Positions 47,597 to 56,054 of a DNA stretch of 63,882 nt are shown one piece after another (positions within the stretch are counted from its first letter, which is position 1; each line of letters begins with the position of its first letter). The stretch lies in NCBI GenBank assembly GCA_022448085.1, contig JAKUTH010000008.1:1-63882 (forward strand). The letters run 5' to 3'. Below the pieces are notes generated by a model. The model did no database searches. It was given only the letters and a program-made list of their open reading frames with translations, and had not been told where the DNA came from. Position numbers and translations under genes: made by a program. Source of the DNA: Pseudomonadales bacterium (lineage in GTDB: Bacteria; Pseudomonadota; Gammaproteobacteria; Pseudomonadales; Azotimanducaceae).

Positions 47597-48568
47597 ATGA
47601 CGGATCCAGTACGCGTCACGGTAACCGGGGCTGCTGGCCAGATCGGTTACGCGTTGGTTTTTCGGATAGCGTCGGGCGCGATGCTCGGCGCGAAACAACC
47701 GATCGTCTTGCAACTTCTTGAGATTCCACCCGCGATGGACGCGCTTGAAGGCGTCGTGATGGAACTCGATGACTGTGCGTTTCCCCTGCTGCACGCTGTT
47801 GAAACCTCGGATGATCCGGATGTTGCATTTCGGGATACCGATATCGGCCTGCTCGTAGGTTCGCGACCGCGGGGTCCGGGCATGGAACGCAAGGAACTAC
47901 TCGAAGCCAATGCGGCGATTTTTTCCGTGCAAGGCAAAGCACTCAATGACGGTGCGTCGCGAACGGTAAAGGTACTCGTGGTAGGAAATCCGGCCAATAC
48001 GAATTGCCTCATAGCGCAACGAAATGCGCCCGATCTCGACCCCAAGAACTTTACGGCCATGACTCGCCTCGACCATAACCGTGCCATCGCTCAGCTTGCG
48101 TCCCGGACTGGCCATTCGGTGAGCGAAATCAAAGGCGTGTCGATCTGGGGAAATCACTCGGCGACCATGTATCCGGATTTGCTTTCAGCCACGGTGCAGG
48201 AAATCCCGGTGATGGACCTCGTCGATACGGATTGGTACCAAAACGATTTCATCCCGAGCATTCAGCAACGCGGCGCCTCTATTATCGAAGCGAGGGGCGC
48301 TTCCAGCGCGGCATCGGCCGCCAATGCTGCCATCGATCACGTGCATGACTGGATCGTTGGTACAAGTGAGGTCATTAGCATGGGTGTATTCAGCGATGGA
48401 AGCTACGGCATCGAAGCGGGGCTGATCTATTCCTTCCCCGTCATTTGCGAAGGCGGCGATTGGCGCATTGTTCAGGATCGCCCGATCAACGAGTTCAGTC
48501 GCCAAAAAATGACCGATACAGAGAATGAATTAATCGAAGAACGTGACGCCGTGGCGCATCTTTTCTGA
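47597..48568 (+). CDS. mdh: malate dehydrogenase
   Basis: 323 residues from ATG 47597, where the NAD-binding [19 protein letters not shown] begins. It is of the cytosolic-like type with long N-terminal region: [11 protein letters not shown], the substrate Arg in [35 protein letters not shown] and the catalytic His in [13 protein letters not shown]. It oxidises malate to oxaloacetate. Its stop lies four bases from the stop of the converging selenoprotein gene. Confidence 0.96.
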   Translation: MTDPVRVTVTGAAGQIGYALVFRIASGAMLGAKQPIVLQLLEIPPAMDALEGVVMELDDCAFPLLHAVETSDDPDVAFRDTDIGLLVGSRPRGPGMERKELLEANAAIFSVQGKALNDGASRTVKVLVVGNPANTNCLIAQRNAPDLDPKNFTAMTRLDHNRAIAQLASRTGHSVSEIKGVSIWGNHSATMYPDLLSATVQEIPVMDLVDTDWYQNDFIPSIQQRGASIIEARGASSAASAANAAIDHVHDWIVGTSEVISMGVFSDGSYGIEAGLIYSFPVICEGGDWRIVQDRPINEFSRQKMTDTENELIEERDAVAHLF

Positions 48569-48572
48569 GGGG

Positions 48573-49436
48573 CTATTCGGCCCTGACTCTGCCCGCGGCT
48601 CGTAGAGCTTTTCTTTGCGCTTTCCTTTCCTCGCCCTTGAGTCGAAGTTTTTCTCGATCTTCGCTGCGTACCTCAAGGTAACGTTCGCGCCAAGTTTCGT
48701 CACCGGCCCACTGGAATGGACTGGCGACCGTTAATCCAGCCGTTGTCGCCTCTTCGAGAACATCGAAGCTGTGGGATACGATGGAGTGCTGCATCTGCGT
48801 GTCATATGGCTTACCGCAGGGATTGCCGAGGGGGAAATCGGTGAATAGGAAACGGGGCACGCCGCAATGTTCAACGATATCGCGCGCAGACCCAAGAATA
48901 ACCGTTGGCATTCCATTAGCTTCAAGGTGCCGGGCGATCAAACACACGGTTTGATGGCAGACAGGTCACAACGGGACGAGAAGCGCGATGTCGGCATTGT
49001 CCTGGAGACAACGATCAAGGATTTCCGGAGCGTCTGCTTCCATCGTTCGGCGATGACTGTATTCAGTTGGTGCGCAATAAAAGTTTGTGCAAATGGAACC
49101 GATCCGTTGGTCTCGCACCAATCGATTTAATGCCTCTAAGGGGAAGTACGACCCAAGATCGTTCAAATGCGTCGCTTGCCTGTCCCAGGAAAGGTCATTG
49201 GCGTAAAGCCTTTCTGGAATTCTTGAGGTTGTGTCTATGGCGACTTCGCGAACGTCATCGGCGTCGCGATCGTAAAGCGCCGCCGTGGTGATGAGGGCGA
49301 TTCTGGACTCTCGAAGTGGGCGGACGAGCGGTGTAAACGGAATTTCATCAAAGTGCGCCCAAGTGTAAGGAACCTCAAAGCCCTGGGCTTCGTAGTACGC
49401 ACGTGTGCGTGCCATGTATTGAACGGCTTGACTCAT
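48573..49436 (-). CDS. GrdB-like selenoprotein (reductase selenoprotein B family), TGA read as selenocysteine
   Basis: A 287-residue protein if the TGA at 48966-48968 is read as selenocysteine (Sec 157). Without read-through the gene splits into two open frames, but both sides carry one family pattern: YMARTRAYYEAQGFEVPYTW and FTPLVRPLRESRIALITTAA before, and NADIALLVPL-Sec-PVCHQTVCLIARHLE across the TGA, then PTVILGSARDIVEHCG and FLFTDFPLGNPCGKP. This matches the glycine/sarcosine/betaine reductase selenoprotein B-like family, in which Sec or Cys stands at this point, followed by Cys residues (U-x2-C-x4-C). ATG 49436 is preferred because MSQAVQYM matches the family start; GTG 49457 is the alternative. 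The exact substrate is unknown; the gene is divergent from a CoA-transferase gene. Confidence 0.85.
48937..48955 (-). promoter_or_regulatory. bacterial SECIS-like stem-loop after the TGA
   Basis: In the transcript, ATCAAAC (48955-48949) pairs perfectly with GTTTGAT (48943-48937) around the five-base loop CGTGT. The loop begins 17 bases after the TGA and has a G in its second position, which fits the general bacterial SECIS model as I know it. It lies inside the coding region, as expected for bacteria. Confidence 0.75.
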
Positions 49437-49486
49437 CATGAGCAATAAATCATACACTCAGACAACGAGGTTATGGGGGCGCTCGA

Positions 49487-50752
49487 ATGAAGGGACCACT
49501 AGAGGGAGTCTGTGTCATAGAACTTGCGTTAGCGATTCAAGGACCAGCCGTGGGGTTTTTCTTCAGTGCCATGGGGGCAGACGTGGTCAAAGTTGAACCG
49601 CCGATGGGCGATGCGAGTCGATACCATCGAGGCGTCAACAACACCCTACCCGCTACCGCGTACGGTTCGCAGTTCGTGGCAATGAACAAGGGGAAGCGTT
49701 CGGTCTCCTTGGACCTAAAAACGGAAATGGGGCTGAAGGTCATGGAACGGTTGCTGGCGAGCGCCGATGTGTTTGTAAGCAATTATCGAGCGTCTGCGTT
49801 AGCCCGCATGGGGCTTGAACTAGAAGAGCTTACGAAGCGATACCCGAGATTGGTGGTGGGTCATGTGAATGGATTCGGGCCCAAAGGTCCCGAAGCGGAC
49901 AAGGCCATGTTGGATGGAGCAGCGCAAGCGCGAGGCGGTATTACCGGTCTTTCGGGGGCGGGCGGCGCAGTCCCGATGCCGCCGGGGGCGGCCATTGCGG
50001 ATCATGCCGGAGCGATGCAAACGGCACTCGCCTGCGTCACGGCGTTGTACGTGCGCGCGCAATCGGGGCGCGGGCAGCTCGTCCAAACGTCTTCGTTGGG
50101 AGCACAATTGTGGCTACAAATGTGGGAATTGCAGCACTCATTCATGACGGGTGTACCCCTCACCCGTGAAGGTTCGCATCATCCGAACATCAAAGCGCCG
50201 TACGGTGTGTACATGACTAGAGATGATGTACCCGTCATGTATGTGGCTGCGATGACCGACGAGTCATGGACCGCTTTTTGGTTGTTTGTCGACATGCCCG
50301 AGGCGTTGCTTCTTGAGCAATGGGAAACGCCAGGAAAGCGAATTGGAGTTGCAGGGTCTGATGATGGATTGGCCGAAATTCGCGATCTCATGACGACCGC
50401 GATTGGACTTCATACGATGGAAGAGTGGGAAGCGTTTTTCTCGACCGAACCGGAGATCATTTGGGAACGGGTTCGTAATCACGAGGAAGTCCGTACTGAT
50501 CCACAAAACATCGCTAACGACTACGTGGTGGATATCGATCTGCCGGGTTCAGGAAAAACATCGACCGTAGGGACGCTTATGGCGTTCAGTGATACCCCAA
50601 CCAAAGCCCCAGGCCCGCCGCCGCCACTGGGAGAACACACAGAAGAGGTGATGGCCGCGCTCGGTTTCGACGCAGCGGAAATCAAAAGTGTGCGGGATCA
50701 CTCCGAAGCGGAAAAGGAAGCTATGTTGATTGCGCTGCTTGGAGACAATTGA
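49487..50752 (+). CDS. class III (CaiB/BaiF) CoA-transferase
   Basis: 421 residues, ordinary domain order. LEGVCVIELALAIQGPAVG and MGADVVKVEPPMGDASR begin the Rossmann part; AMNKGKRSVSLDLKTEMG, VNGFGPKGPEADK; the expected catalytic Asp is in GAAIADHAGAMQTALACVTA; the end has PPLGEHTEEVMAALGF. Starts at ATG 49487. It transfers CoA between two carboxylic acids. It heads a rightward operon with the small zinc-ribbon-like protein (43 bases on) and an acyl-CoA synthetase. Confidence 0.92.
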   Translation: MKGPLEGVCVIELALAIQGPAVGFFFSAMGADVVKVEPPMGDASRYHRGVNNTLPATAYGSQFVAMNKGKRSVSLDLKTEMGLKVMERLLASADVFVSNYRASALARMGLELEELTKRYPRLVVGHVNGFGPKGPEADKAMLDGAAQARGGITGLSGAGGAVPMPPGAAIADHAGAMQTALACVTALYVRAQSGRGQLVQTSSLGAQLWLQMWELQHSFMTGVPLTREGSHHPNIKAPYGVYMTRDDVPVMYVAAMTDESWTAFWLFVDMPEALLLEQWETPGKRIGVAGSDDGLAEIRDLMTTAIGLHTMEEWEAFFSTEPEIIWERVRNHEEVRTDPQNIANDYVVDIDLPGSGKTSTVGTLMAFSDTPTKAPGPPPPLGEHTEEVMAALGFDAAEIKSVRDHSEAEKEAMLIALLGDN

Positions 50753-50795
50753 TTTTGTACAATCTCGGCTCAAGCGAAGGATAGGGGTAGCGGTG

Positions 50796-51101
50796 ATGGC
50801 AGCCTTAGCGGCAGGCAAGCGATTAAAAAGTGCAGTTTGTGCGACAGAAATTATGATCATTGCGGCGCCCGATGGGGACGTCGAGTTGGAGTGCGGTGGT
50901 GCACCAATGACGGACGGAGAAGGCAATACCGGGGGCAGTGTGGACGCTAACTATGGTGAAGGTACGGCGTTGGGCAAGCGTTACGTTAACGAAGACGGCG
51001 GTCTAGAGCTGTTGTGCGTTAAACCTGGCGATGGTTCTCTGTCGTCAGGTGGAGAAGCACTGAAGGTCAAAGACGCGAAGAAGTTGCCTAAGACGGACTA
51101 A
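50796..51101 (+). CDS. small desulforedoxin/zinc-ribbon-like protein
   Basis: 101 residues from ATG 50796 (a GTG at 50793 is possible). LAAGKRLKSAVCATEIMII, then APDGDVELECGGAPM resembles the N-terminal metal domain of desulfoferrodoxin (C-x2-C ... C-C-G-x-P-M), but only one Cys of each pair remains, so classical iron binding is unlikely. The rest is Gly- and Asp-rich (GGSVDANYGEGTALGKRY). It lies between a CoA-transferase and an acyl-CoA synthetase on the same strand. Function unknown. Confidence 0.65.
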   Translation: MAALAAGKRLKSAVCATEIMIIAAPDGDVELECGGAPMTDGEGNTGGSVDANYGEGTALGKRYVNEDGGLELLCVKPGDGSLSSGGEALKVKDAKKLPKTD

Positions 51102-51182
51102 CAGTACCCCACGCCACTCAGCCGTGAAGGTCTAATCGAAACGGTTTCGAAGTTACGGTGACGACAGGGAGAAGGACCAACC

Positions 51183-52676
51183 ATGAACATCATGATGCTG
51201 TTGGAGATGGCCGCCTCCGGGTGTCCCGAACGGGTCGCTTTTGTTGATCCAGAGATTGACGCGTCGATTAGTTACCAAGAACTCTTTGATGCGGCGGGCA
51301 ACATGGCCGCGATCCTTCGAGCTACCGATGCCGTGCGGTTTGCGATGCTCGACGTCTCCAATATCGGAATCCCCATCGGGCTATTTGCGAGCGGTTGGGC
51401 TGGAATACCCTACGTACCTCTCAACTATCGCCTGACCGATCCTGAGATCGAAAACCTTCTTGATCGAATCACTCCGGCGTATCTGGTGACGGAACCGGAG
51501 CGGGTCGCTGGGTTCCACGATCGGAAGGGGGTGCAAGTATCGTCTCGCACCGATTTTGTTGCGCTTGCTCGTGAAACAGCGGAATCACCGGATGCCTGGT
51601 CGATGGACCCTGAAGACACTGCTGTTTTGCTGTTCACCAGTGGAACGACGGGGGCGCCAAAAGCTGCCGTACTGCGACAAAAACACCTCGTATCGTACAT
51701 TCTCGGGTCGGTCGAGTTCATGGGAGCTGACGAGGAGGAGGCAGCTCTGGTGTGCGTTCCGCCGTATCACATTGCTGGGATTGCGGCAGTCTTAAGCTCA
51801 GTTTATTCCGGTCGAAGAGTCGTTCAACTTGCGAATTTCAGTGCCGAGAAATGGGTTCAGTTAGCACGTGACGAAAAGATCACGACCGCTTTCGTCGTGC
51901 CGACGATGCTCTCACGTATTGTCGAAGAGCTTGCTGGTGCCACGAACGCGGACATGCCGCACCTTCAGTCGCTCTCATACGGTGGCGGAAAAATGCCGCT
52001 CTCAGTGATTCAGCGCGCGATGGAATTATTTCCGGGAACCGATTTTACGAATGCCTATGGCCTCACCGAAACGAGTTCAACCATTACCGTCCTGGGACCG
52101 GATGAACACCGACTTGCCTCCGCGAGCGATGAGGAAGACGTCCAGCGTCGCTTAGTTTCGGTAGGCGTTCCACTACCCGGTATCGAACTTGAAATACGCG
52201 ACGAGGAAGGCGCCGTGCAACCGGCTGGTTCGCGTGGAGAGATCTATGTACGGGGCGAACAAGTCTCGGGAGAATATGAAGGACGTGGAAGCGTCGTCGA
52301 TAGCGATGGCTGGTTCCCGACCCGAGATGCTGGTTTCGTTGACGGCGAAGGATTCCTGTTCATTGATGGGCGAGCAGACGATGTCATTGTCCGTGGCGGG
52401 GAAAACGTGTCCCCGGGTGAAATTGAAGATGTACTACTAGAGTACCCCGCGGTCAGCGATGCGGCGGTGGTAGGTATGCCGAGTGAAGAATGGGGTGAGG
52501 CCGTGGTGGCTGCCGTCGTTATTTCGGATGAAGCGACGACCGAACAACTGCAGGAGTGGGTCAAGGAACATATGCGTTCGTCGCGCGTGCCCGAGCGAAT
52601 TGAGTTCTGGGACGAACTACCGTACAACGAGACCGGGAAGTTGCTCCGTCGGGTGGTAAAAGAACGACTGGCCTAA
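51183..52676 (+). CDS. AMP-forming acyl-CoA synthetase
   Basis: 497 residues from ATG 51183 with GGAGAAGGA before it. Phosphate-binding loop VLLFTSGTTGAPKAAVLR; VPPYHIAGIAAVLSSV; NAYGLTETSSTITVL; DGWFPTRDAGFVDGEGFLFI; the hinge GRADDVIVRGGENVSPGEIEDVL; and catalytic Lys near the end in NETGKLLRRVV. It activates an acid as acyl-AMP and then acyl-CoA. The chain is short, suggesting a small or aromatic acid more than a long fatty acid, but this is inference. It would feed the CoA-transferases and hydratases around it. Confidence 0.93.
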   Translation: MNIMMLLEMAASGCPERVAFVDPEIDASISYQELFDAAGNMAAILRATDAVRFAMLDVSNIGIPIGLFASGWAGIPYVPLNYRLTDPEIENLLDRITPAYLVTEPERVAGFHDRKGVQVSSRTDFVALARETAESPDAWSMDPEDTAVLLFTSGTTGAPKAAVLRQKHLVSYILGSVEFMGADEEEAALVCVPPYHIAGIAAVLSSVYSGRRVVQLANFSAEKWVQLARDEKITTAFVVPTMLSRIVEELAGATNADMPHLQSLSYGGGKMPLSVIQRAMELFPGTDFTNAYGLTETSSTITVLGPDEHRLASASDEEDVQRRLVSVGVPLPGIELEIRDEEGAVQPAGSRGEIYVRGEQVSGEYEGRGSVVDSDGWFPTRDAGFVDGEGFLFIDGRADDVIVRGGENVSPGEIEDVLLEYPAVSDAAVVGMPSEEWGEAVVAAVVISDEATTEQLQEWVKEHMRSSRVPERIEFWDELPYNETGKLLRRVVKERLA

Positions 52677-52684
52677 CCGACCGA

Positions 52685-53914
52685 TTAAGCGGGAGGGCGA
52701 TTCACAATTACGCCTGAGCATTCGAGCGCATCTATTTCTTCTATCGAGTAACCAAGCCACTCGCGGAGTATCTCGTGATTGTCTGCACCTAGCCGGGGAC
52801 AGGGTGTCCAGTCCGCGCTCGAGATCCCCTTCATTTTGATCGGATTCCCGGGTATGGGTGTCGGTCCGCGCTCAATTGATACGAAAAAATTACGAGCGAT
52901 TGTTTGGGAATCGGAGGTCATATCGGGCGTGGTGTTCACCGGGCCGGCAGGAATATTTGCTTCCTGGAGAATATCTGCCGCCGCGGTCTTACTGTGCCGC
53001 AGCGTCCAGGTTTCGATCAGCTGATCAATATTGTGATGCGTCTGGACGCGTTCTTCGAGATCTGCGGTCGCATCAAGGGATCCGGGGATTGTCGCGCAGA
53101 TCGCGTACCAATCGCGATCGTCTCGGCAGGCGATGGCTACCCAGTCGTCACTTCCGGCACAACGGTAGATTCCGCAGGGGGCCATATTGGGATGGCGGTT
53201 ACCGAACCGTTTCACCGGTTCACCTAGTTGATGTTCGATGAGCCAGGGACCACAAAAAGCAGCAGCTCCCTCATGGAGGGACATTTCGACTAGCGCACCG
53301 CGTCCGGTTTGCTGTCGCCTTCGCAATGCGGTCACGACGGCCGATGTCGCGTTAAGCGCGGCGATGGGATCGGGCAAGGCCATTGCCGTATTCCGGGGTT
53401 CATCGGGCCCGTAGCCCATCACGTTGGTCAGTCCAGAAAGCGGTTCGACGGACGGCCCAAACGCCACACGATTTCTGTACGGTCCGTCCATCCCGTAACC
53501 GGGCATGCTGACGTAGATGATTTTTGGGTTCGCCGCGGATAGAACAGGATAATCGAGACGTAAGGAAGGCATCGCTCGTGCGCTGAAATTTTCCATCACG
53601 ACATCTGCGTTTTTGACGAGCTCGAGAAACGTCGTGCGACCCACGCTGGTCTTGAGGTCTACGGCTACACTTTTCTTATTGCGTTGTAATTTCACGAATA
53701 CGGCGTTGACGTTGTAGGGCTCGTCACCCGGAGCGCCACCGATCCAACCTCCGAGCGGCGTGGTCCTGCCGTAGCTGCGAGGTCCACGACTCGTAGGCGC
53801 TTCAATCTTCACAACGTCTGCACCCAAGTCAGCAAGGATGCGGGTTGCAAGCGGTCCCGCCCACACGTGCGTTAGATCGAGGATGCGGACCCCGTTTAGT
53901 GGTCCTTTAGCCAC
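52685..53914 (-). CDS. class III CoA-transferase, catalytic Asp present
   Basis: 409 residues from GTG 53914. LNGVRILDLTHVWAGPLATR, LGADVVKIEAPTSRGPR, VAVDLKTSVG, VSMPGYGMDGPY, the Asp in ALPDPIAALNATSAVVTALR and DWVAIACRDDRDWYAI in the small domain. The start lies inside the end of the upstream gene (eight-base overlap), which encodes a relative without the Asp. The two are most simply the subunits of one heteromeric transferase. The far C-terminus lacks a clean GEHT (GADNHEILREWL). Confidence 0.92.
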   Translation of the reverse strand: MAKGPLNGVRILDLTHVWAGPLATRILADLGADVVKIEAPTSRGPRSYGRTTPLGGWIGGAPGDEPYNVNAVFVKLQRNKKSVAVDLKTSVGRTTFLELVKNADVVMENFSARAMPSLRLDYPVLSAANPKIIYVSMPGYGMDGPYRNRVAFGPSVEPLSGLTNVMGYGPDEPRNTAMALPDPIAALNATSAVVTALRRRQQTGRGALVEMSLHEGAAAFCGPWLIEHQLGEPVKRFGNRHPNMAPCGIYRCAGSDDWVAIACRDDRDWYAICATIPGSLDATADLEERVQTHHNIDQLIETWTLRHSKTAAADILQEANIPAGPVNTTPDMTSDSQTIARNFFVSIERGPTPIPGNPIKMKGISSADWTPCPRLGADNHEILREWLGYSIEEIDALECSGVIVNRPPA

Positions 53915-54932
53915 GCGTCTTTTTCGGCTCGGTCAGTTGAAACTCGGAAAGGGAATCCCCGCGGATTTTCCAAGCGGGCCGCGGTGATTTGATGGTTGAG
54001 TGTCCGGCGGTGACGGATTGCCAGAACTCGCGCTGTTTGAGGTGTGGATCGTTTAAAACTTCGGATAGGGTTAGGACCACGCCGACGGGGACCCGATTTT
54101 CCGTGGCACGTTGTTCGATTTCGGACCGGGTCATTTTCGCAATGGTATCGGCAATGATCTCGTGTAGCGCCTCCCGGTTTCGGGAACGAAGATTGTTACT
54201 TTTGAACCGCTTGTCGATTAGCAGCTCGGGGCGTTTCAAGAATATGGCGAAAGCGTCCCAAAAGGTTGGAACGATATTGAGGTATGCCCAACCGTCCATA
54301 CACCGGAATAAGTTGGTCGGCACCACCGTCCAGAAGTCGTTTCCATGTCTGGACCGAATAATGTTGGCGCAGTGCCACATGACCGTCGTGAACTGACTTA
54401 AGGCCATCACGACTTCGAGCATGCCGATGTCGATGATATTTTTCTGTTTCGCGATTCGACATGCATTGGCCGCCGTGTACGCGAACGCGCCACTTTGAAA
54501 TTCCGGATAGTGCCCAGGCAACGTTAACGGTGCGCGATCCGGATCTCCCATTAGATTTGTATACCCCCCCATCGCTAAGATCACACTTGGAGTCGCTTGC
54601 CAGTTGCGCTTCGGGCCAGTCGCTCCAAACGGTGTGATCGAAACCTTGACAGGGGTCTGCCAGCTGTTAAACCCGAGCGCCATGAGCGAATCCGCGGTTG
54701 CAGCTTCTGCAATAACAATATCTGCTTCACCCGCGAGGTGAGCGATCAACATGGGGTCCGTGGTGTCGACACGACGCTTGCCGGCGTGCAGGTAGTAATC
54801 GGCGGCGGCTTGACTGACCCAACCGGGGGAATCGGGTTGCGATTCAATCCGGACGACGTCGTATCCGGATTGTGCAAAAAGCCGACCGCAATAGCCGGCC
54901 GCGAAACCACCGATTTCGAGAATGCGATCCAT
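53907..54932 (-). CDS. class III CoA-transferase-like subunit, catalytic Asp missing
   Basis: 341 residues, about 60 shorter than usual. It starts DRILEIGGFAAGYCGRLFA, then SGYDVVRIESQ, ITPFGATGPKRNW and LMGDPDRAPLTLPGHYPEF, where a Glu-containing EFQSGAFAYTA replaces the stretch with the nucleophilic Asp. The C-terminal GEHT motif is also absent. In known heteromeric transferases such as BbsEF, as I recall, one subunit lacks the Asp in this way. It overlaps both neighbours closely: crotonase ends 12 bases before it, partner transferase begins within it. Confidence 0.85.
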   Translation of the reverse strand: MDRILEIGGFAAGYCGRLFAQSGYDVVRIESQPDSPGWVSQAAADYYLHAGKRRVDTTDPMLIAHLAGEADIVIAEAATADSLMALGFNSWQTPVKVSITPFGATGPKRNWQATPSVILAMGGYTNLMGDPDRAPLTLPGHYPEFQSGAFAYTAANACRIAKQKNIIDIGMLEVVMALSQFTTVMWHCANIIRSRHGNDFWTVVPTNLFRCMDGWAYLNIVPTFWDAFAIFLKRPELLIDKRFKSNNLRSRNREALHEIIADTIAKMTRSEIEQRATENRVPVGVVLTLSEVLNDPHLKQREFWQSVTAGHSTIKSPRPAWKIRGDSLSEFQLTEPKKTRG

Positions 54933-54944
54933 CGTATGCGTTAC

Positions 54945-55910
54945 TTAATCAGCGAGCTCGTCGACCAATCCCCATGACATGGCAGTTTCGGCGTCGATAC
55001 GTGCGCCCGTCAACGCCCAAGCAGCCATTCGATGGCGACCGATCCTCGGAAGAATGCTTGCGGTACCTCCTGCACCAGGGACAAGACCCATGGACACCTC
55101 GGGCAACTGAAAAAACGCGTCTCGTCGCGCAAGAACACGATGTGCGAACGCCGGTAATTCGATTCCTGCGCCGATACAAGCTCCGTGCACGTGTACCTCA
55201 ATACGGTCGTGAACACTTGCCATCAAATTTCCGGCACTACGGGCCACTCGAGAAACGTGAGCGAGACCGGCGTCGGTGGCTTCGCCGAATTCGTCGAGAT
55301 CGCCACCCGCACTGAAGCACGATCCTGCACCTCGCAAAGTCGCTCTGCGAATTCCGGAATCGAATGACAGTAAGGACAGCCCAGCACATAAGGCGTCCCG
55401 CATCTCGGCGTTGTAAGCGTTGCGCTTCTCCGGTCGATTCAGCGTGAGGTAAAGTTCGTCTTCGACCCGCTCAACGGTCACGGCCGGTTCGTCCGTACTT
55501 GGCGAAGGTTTGCGTTGTTCGCGCCCCCCGATCCAGCGTTGAAACTCACTGCCGTGTTGTAAGGTTGAATAGGCGAGAGACTCGGCGACCAACCGTTGCG
55601 GGATACTGATGCCCTCGTTGTAACGAAGTAATTGGACTAAGACCGCGGAGGCTATAGGACTGTTTGAAATCGCAAGTTCGATCGACTCAGCCTGCTGTCT
55701 GTTTGGGACAACCACGTCCGCGAGTGGGGGCGGTATGGGGTCCTCGGTAATCGCAATGACGGGGCATGGGGGACGATGTGGCGGAAGTGGAAAGGCCCCG
55801 TCTACCTCAACCAGCACGAAAGGGGTGTCGAAAAAGACGGAAAATTCTTCCGCTGAAGCGGCCGAGTACAATCGAGCGCTAAGCTCAGACAGCAACATTG
55901 GCTCGTTCAA
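54945..55910 (-). CDS. crotonase-fold enzyme with tail-like region at the N-terminus
   Basis: 321 residues from TTG 55910, or 317 from ATG 55898. From residue about 143 there is a crotonase core: LYLTLNRPEKRNAYNAEMR, LRGAGSCFSAGGDLDEF, HGACIGAGIELPAFAHRVL (with the Glu matching rat E144) and FFQLPEVSMGLVPGAGGTA (Glu matching E164). Both catalytic Glu are there. The chain then stops at SWGLVDELAD, without the usual helical tail. Instead residues about 70-135 (VVVPNRQQAESIELAI, SPIASAVLVQLLRY, ESLAYSTLQHGSEFQRWIGG) read like that tail. The first 60 residues have no clear pattern. First gene of a three-gene leftward operon with the paired transferases. Confidence 0.82.
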   Translation of the reverse strand: MNEPMLLSELSARLYSAASAEEFSVFFDTPFVLVEVDGAFPLPPHRPPCPVIAITEDPIPPPLADVVVPNRQQAESIELAISNSPIASAVLVQLLRYNEGISIPQRLVAESLAYSTLQHGSEFQRWIGGREQRKPSPSTDEPAVTVERVEDELYLTLNRPEKRNAYNAEMRDALCAGLSLLSFDSGIRRATLRGAGSCFSAGGDLDEFGEATDAGLAHVSRVARSAGNLMASVHDRIEVHVHGACIGAGIELPAFAHRVLARRDAFFQLPEVSMGLVPGAGGTASILPRIGRHRMAAWALTGARIDAETAMSWGLVDELAD

Positions 55911-56054
55911 AGGTGCACCTTCGTCGATGGCAGAGAACGGTGATTATGCACAAACGGGCGCGCAGATCGGGTATGCCACGATACGATCAGCACATGGGTC
56001 GAGTAATCCGACGATATTTCGCGGGTATACATTGGCGGGATTGCGGAGTCGTTG

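Noticed and set aside
48566-48590. Terminator between mdh and the selenoprotein gene
   Set aside because: AGGGGC...GGCCCT can form only a short, mismatched stem and no T-run follows.
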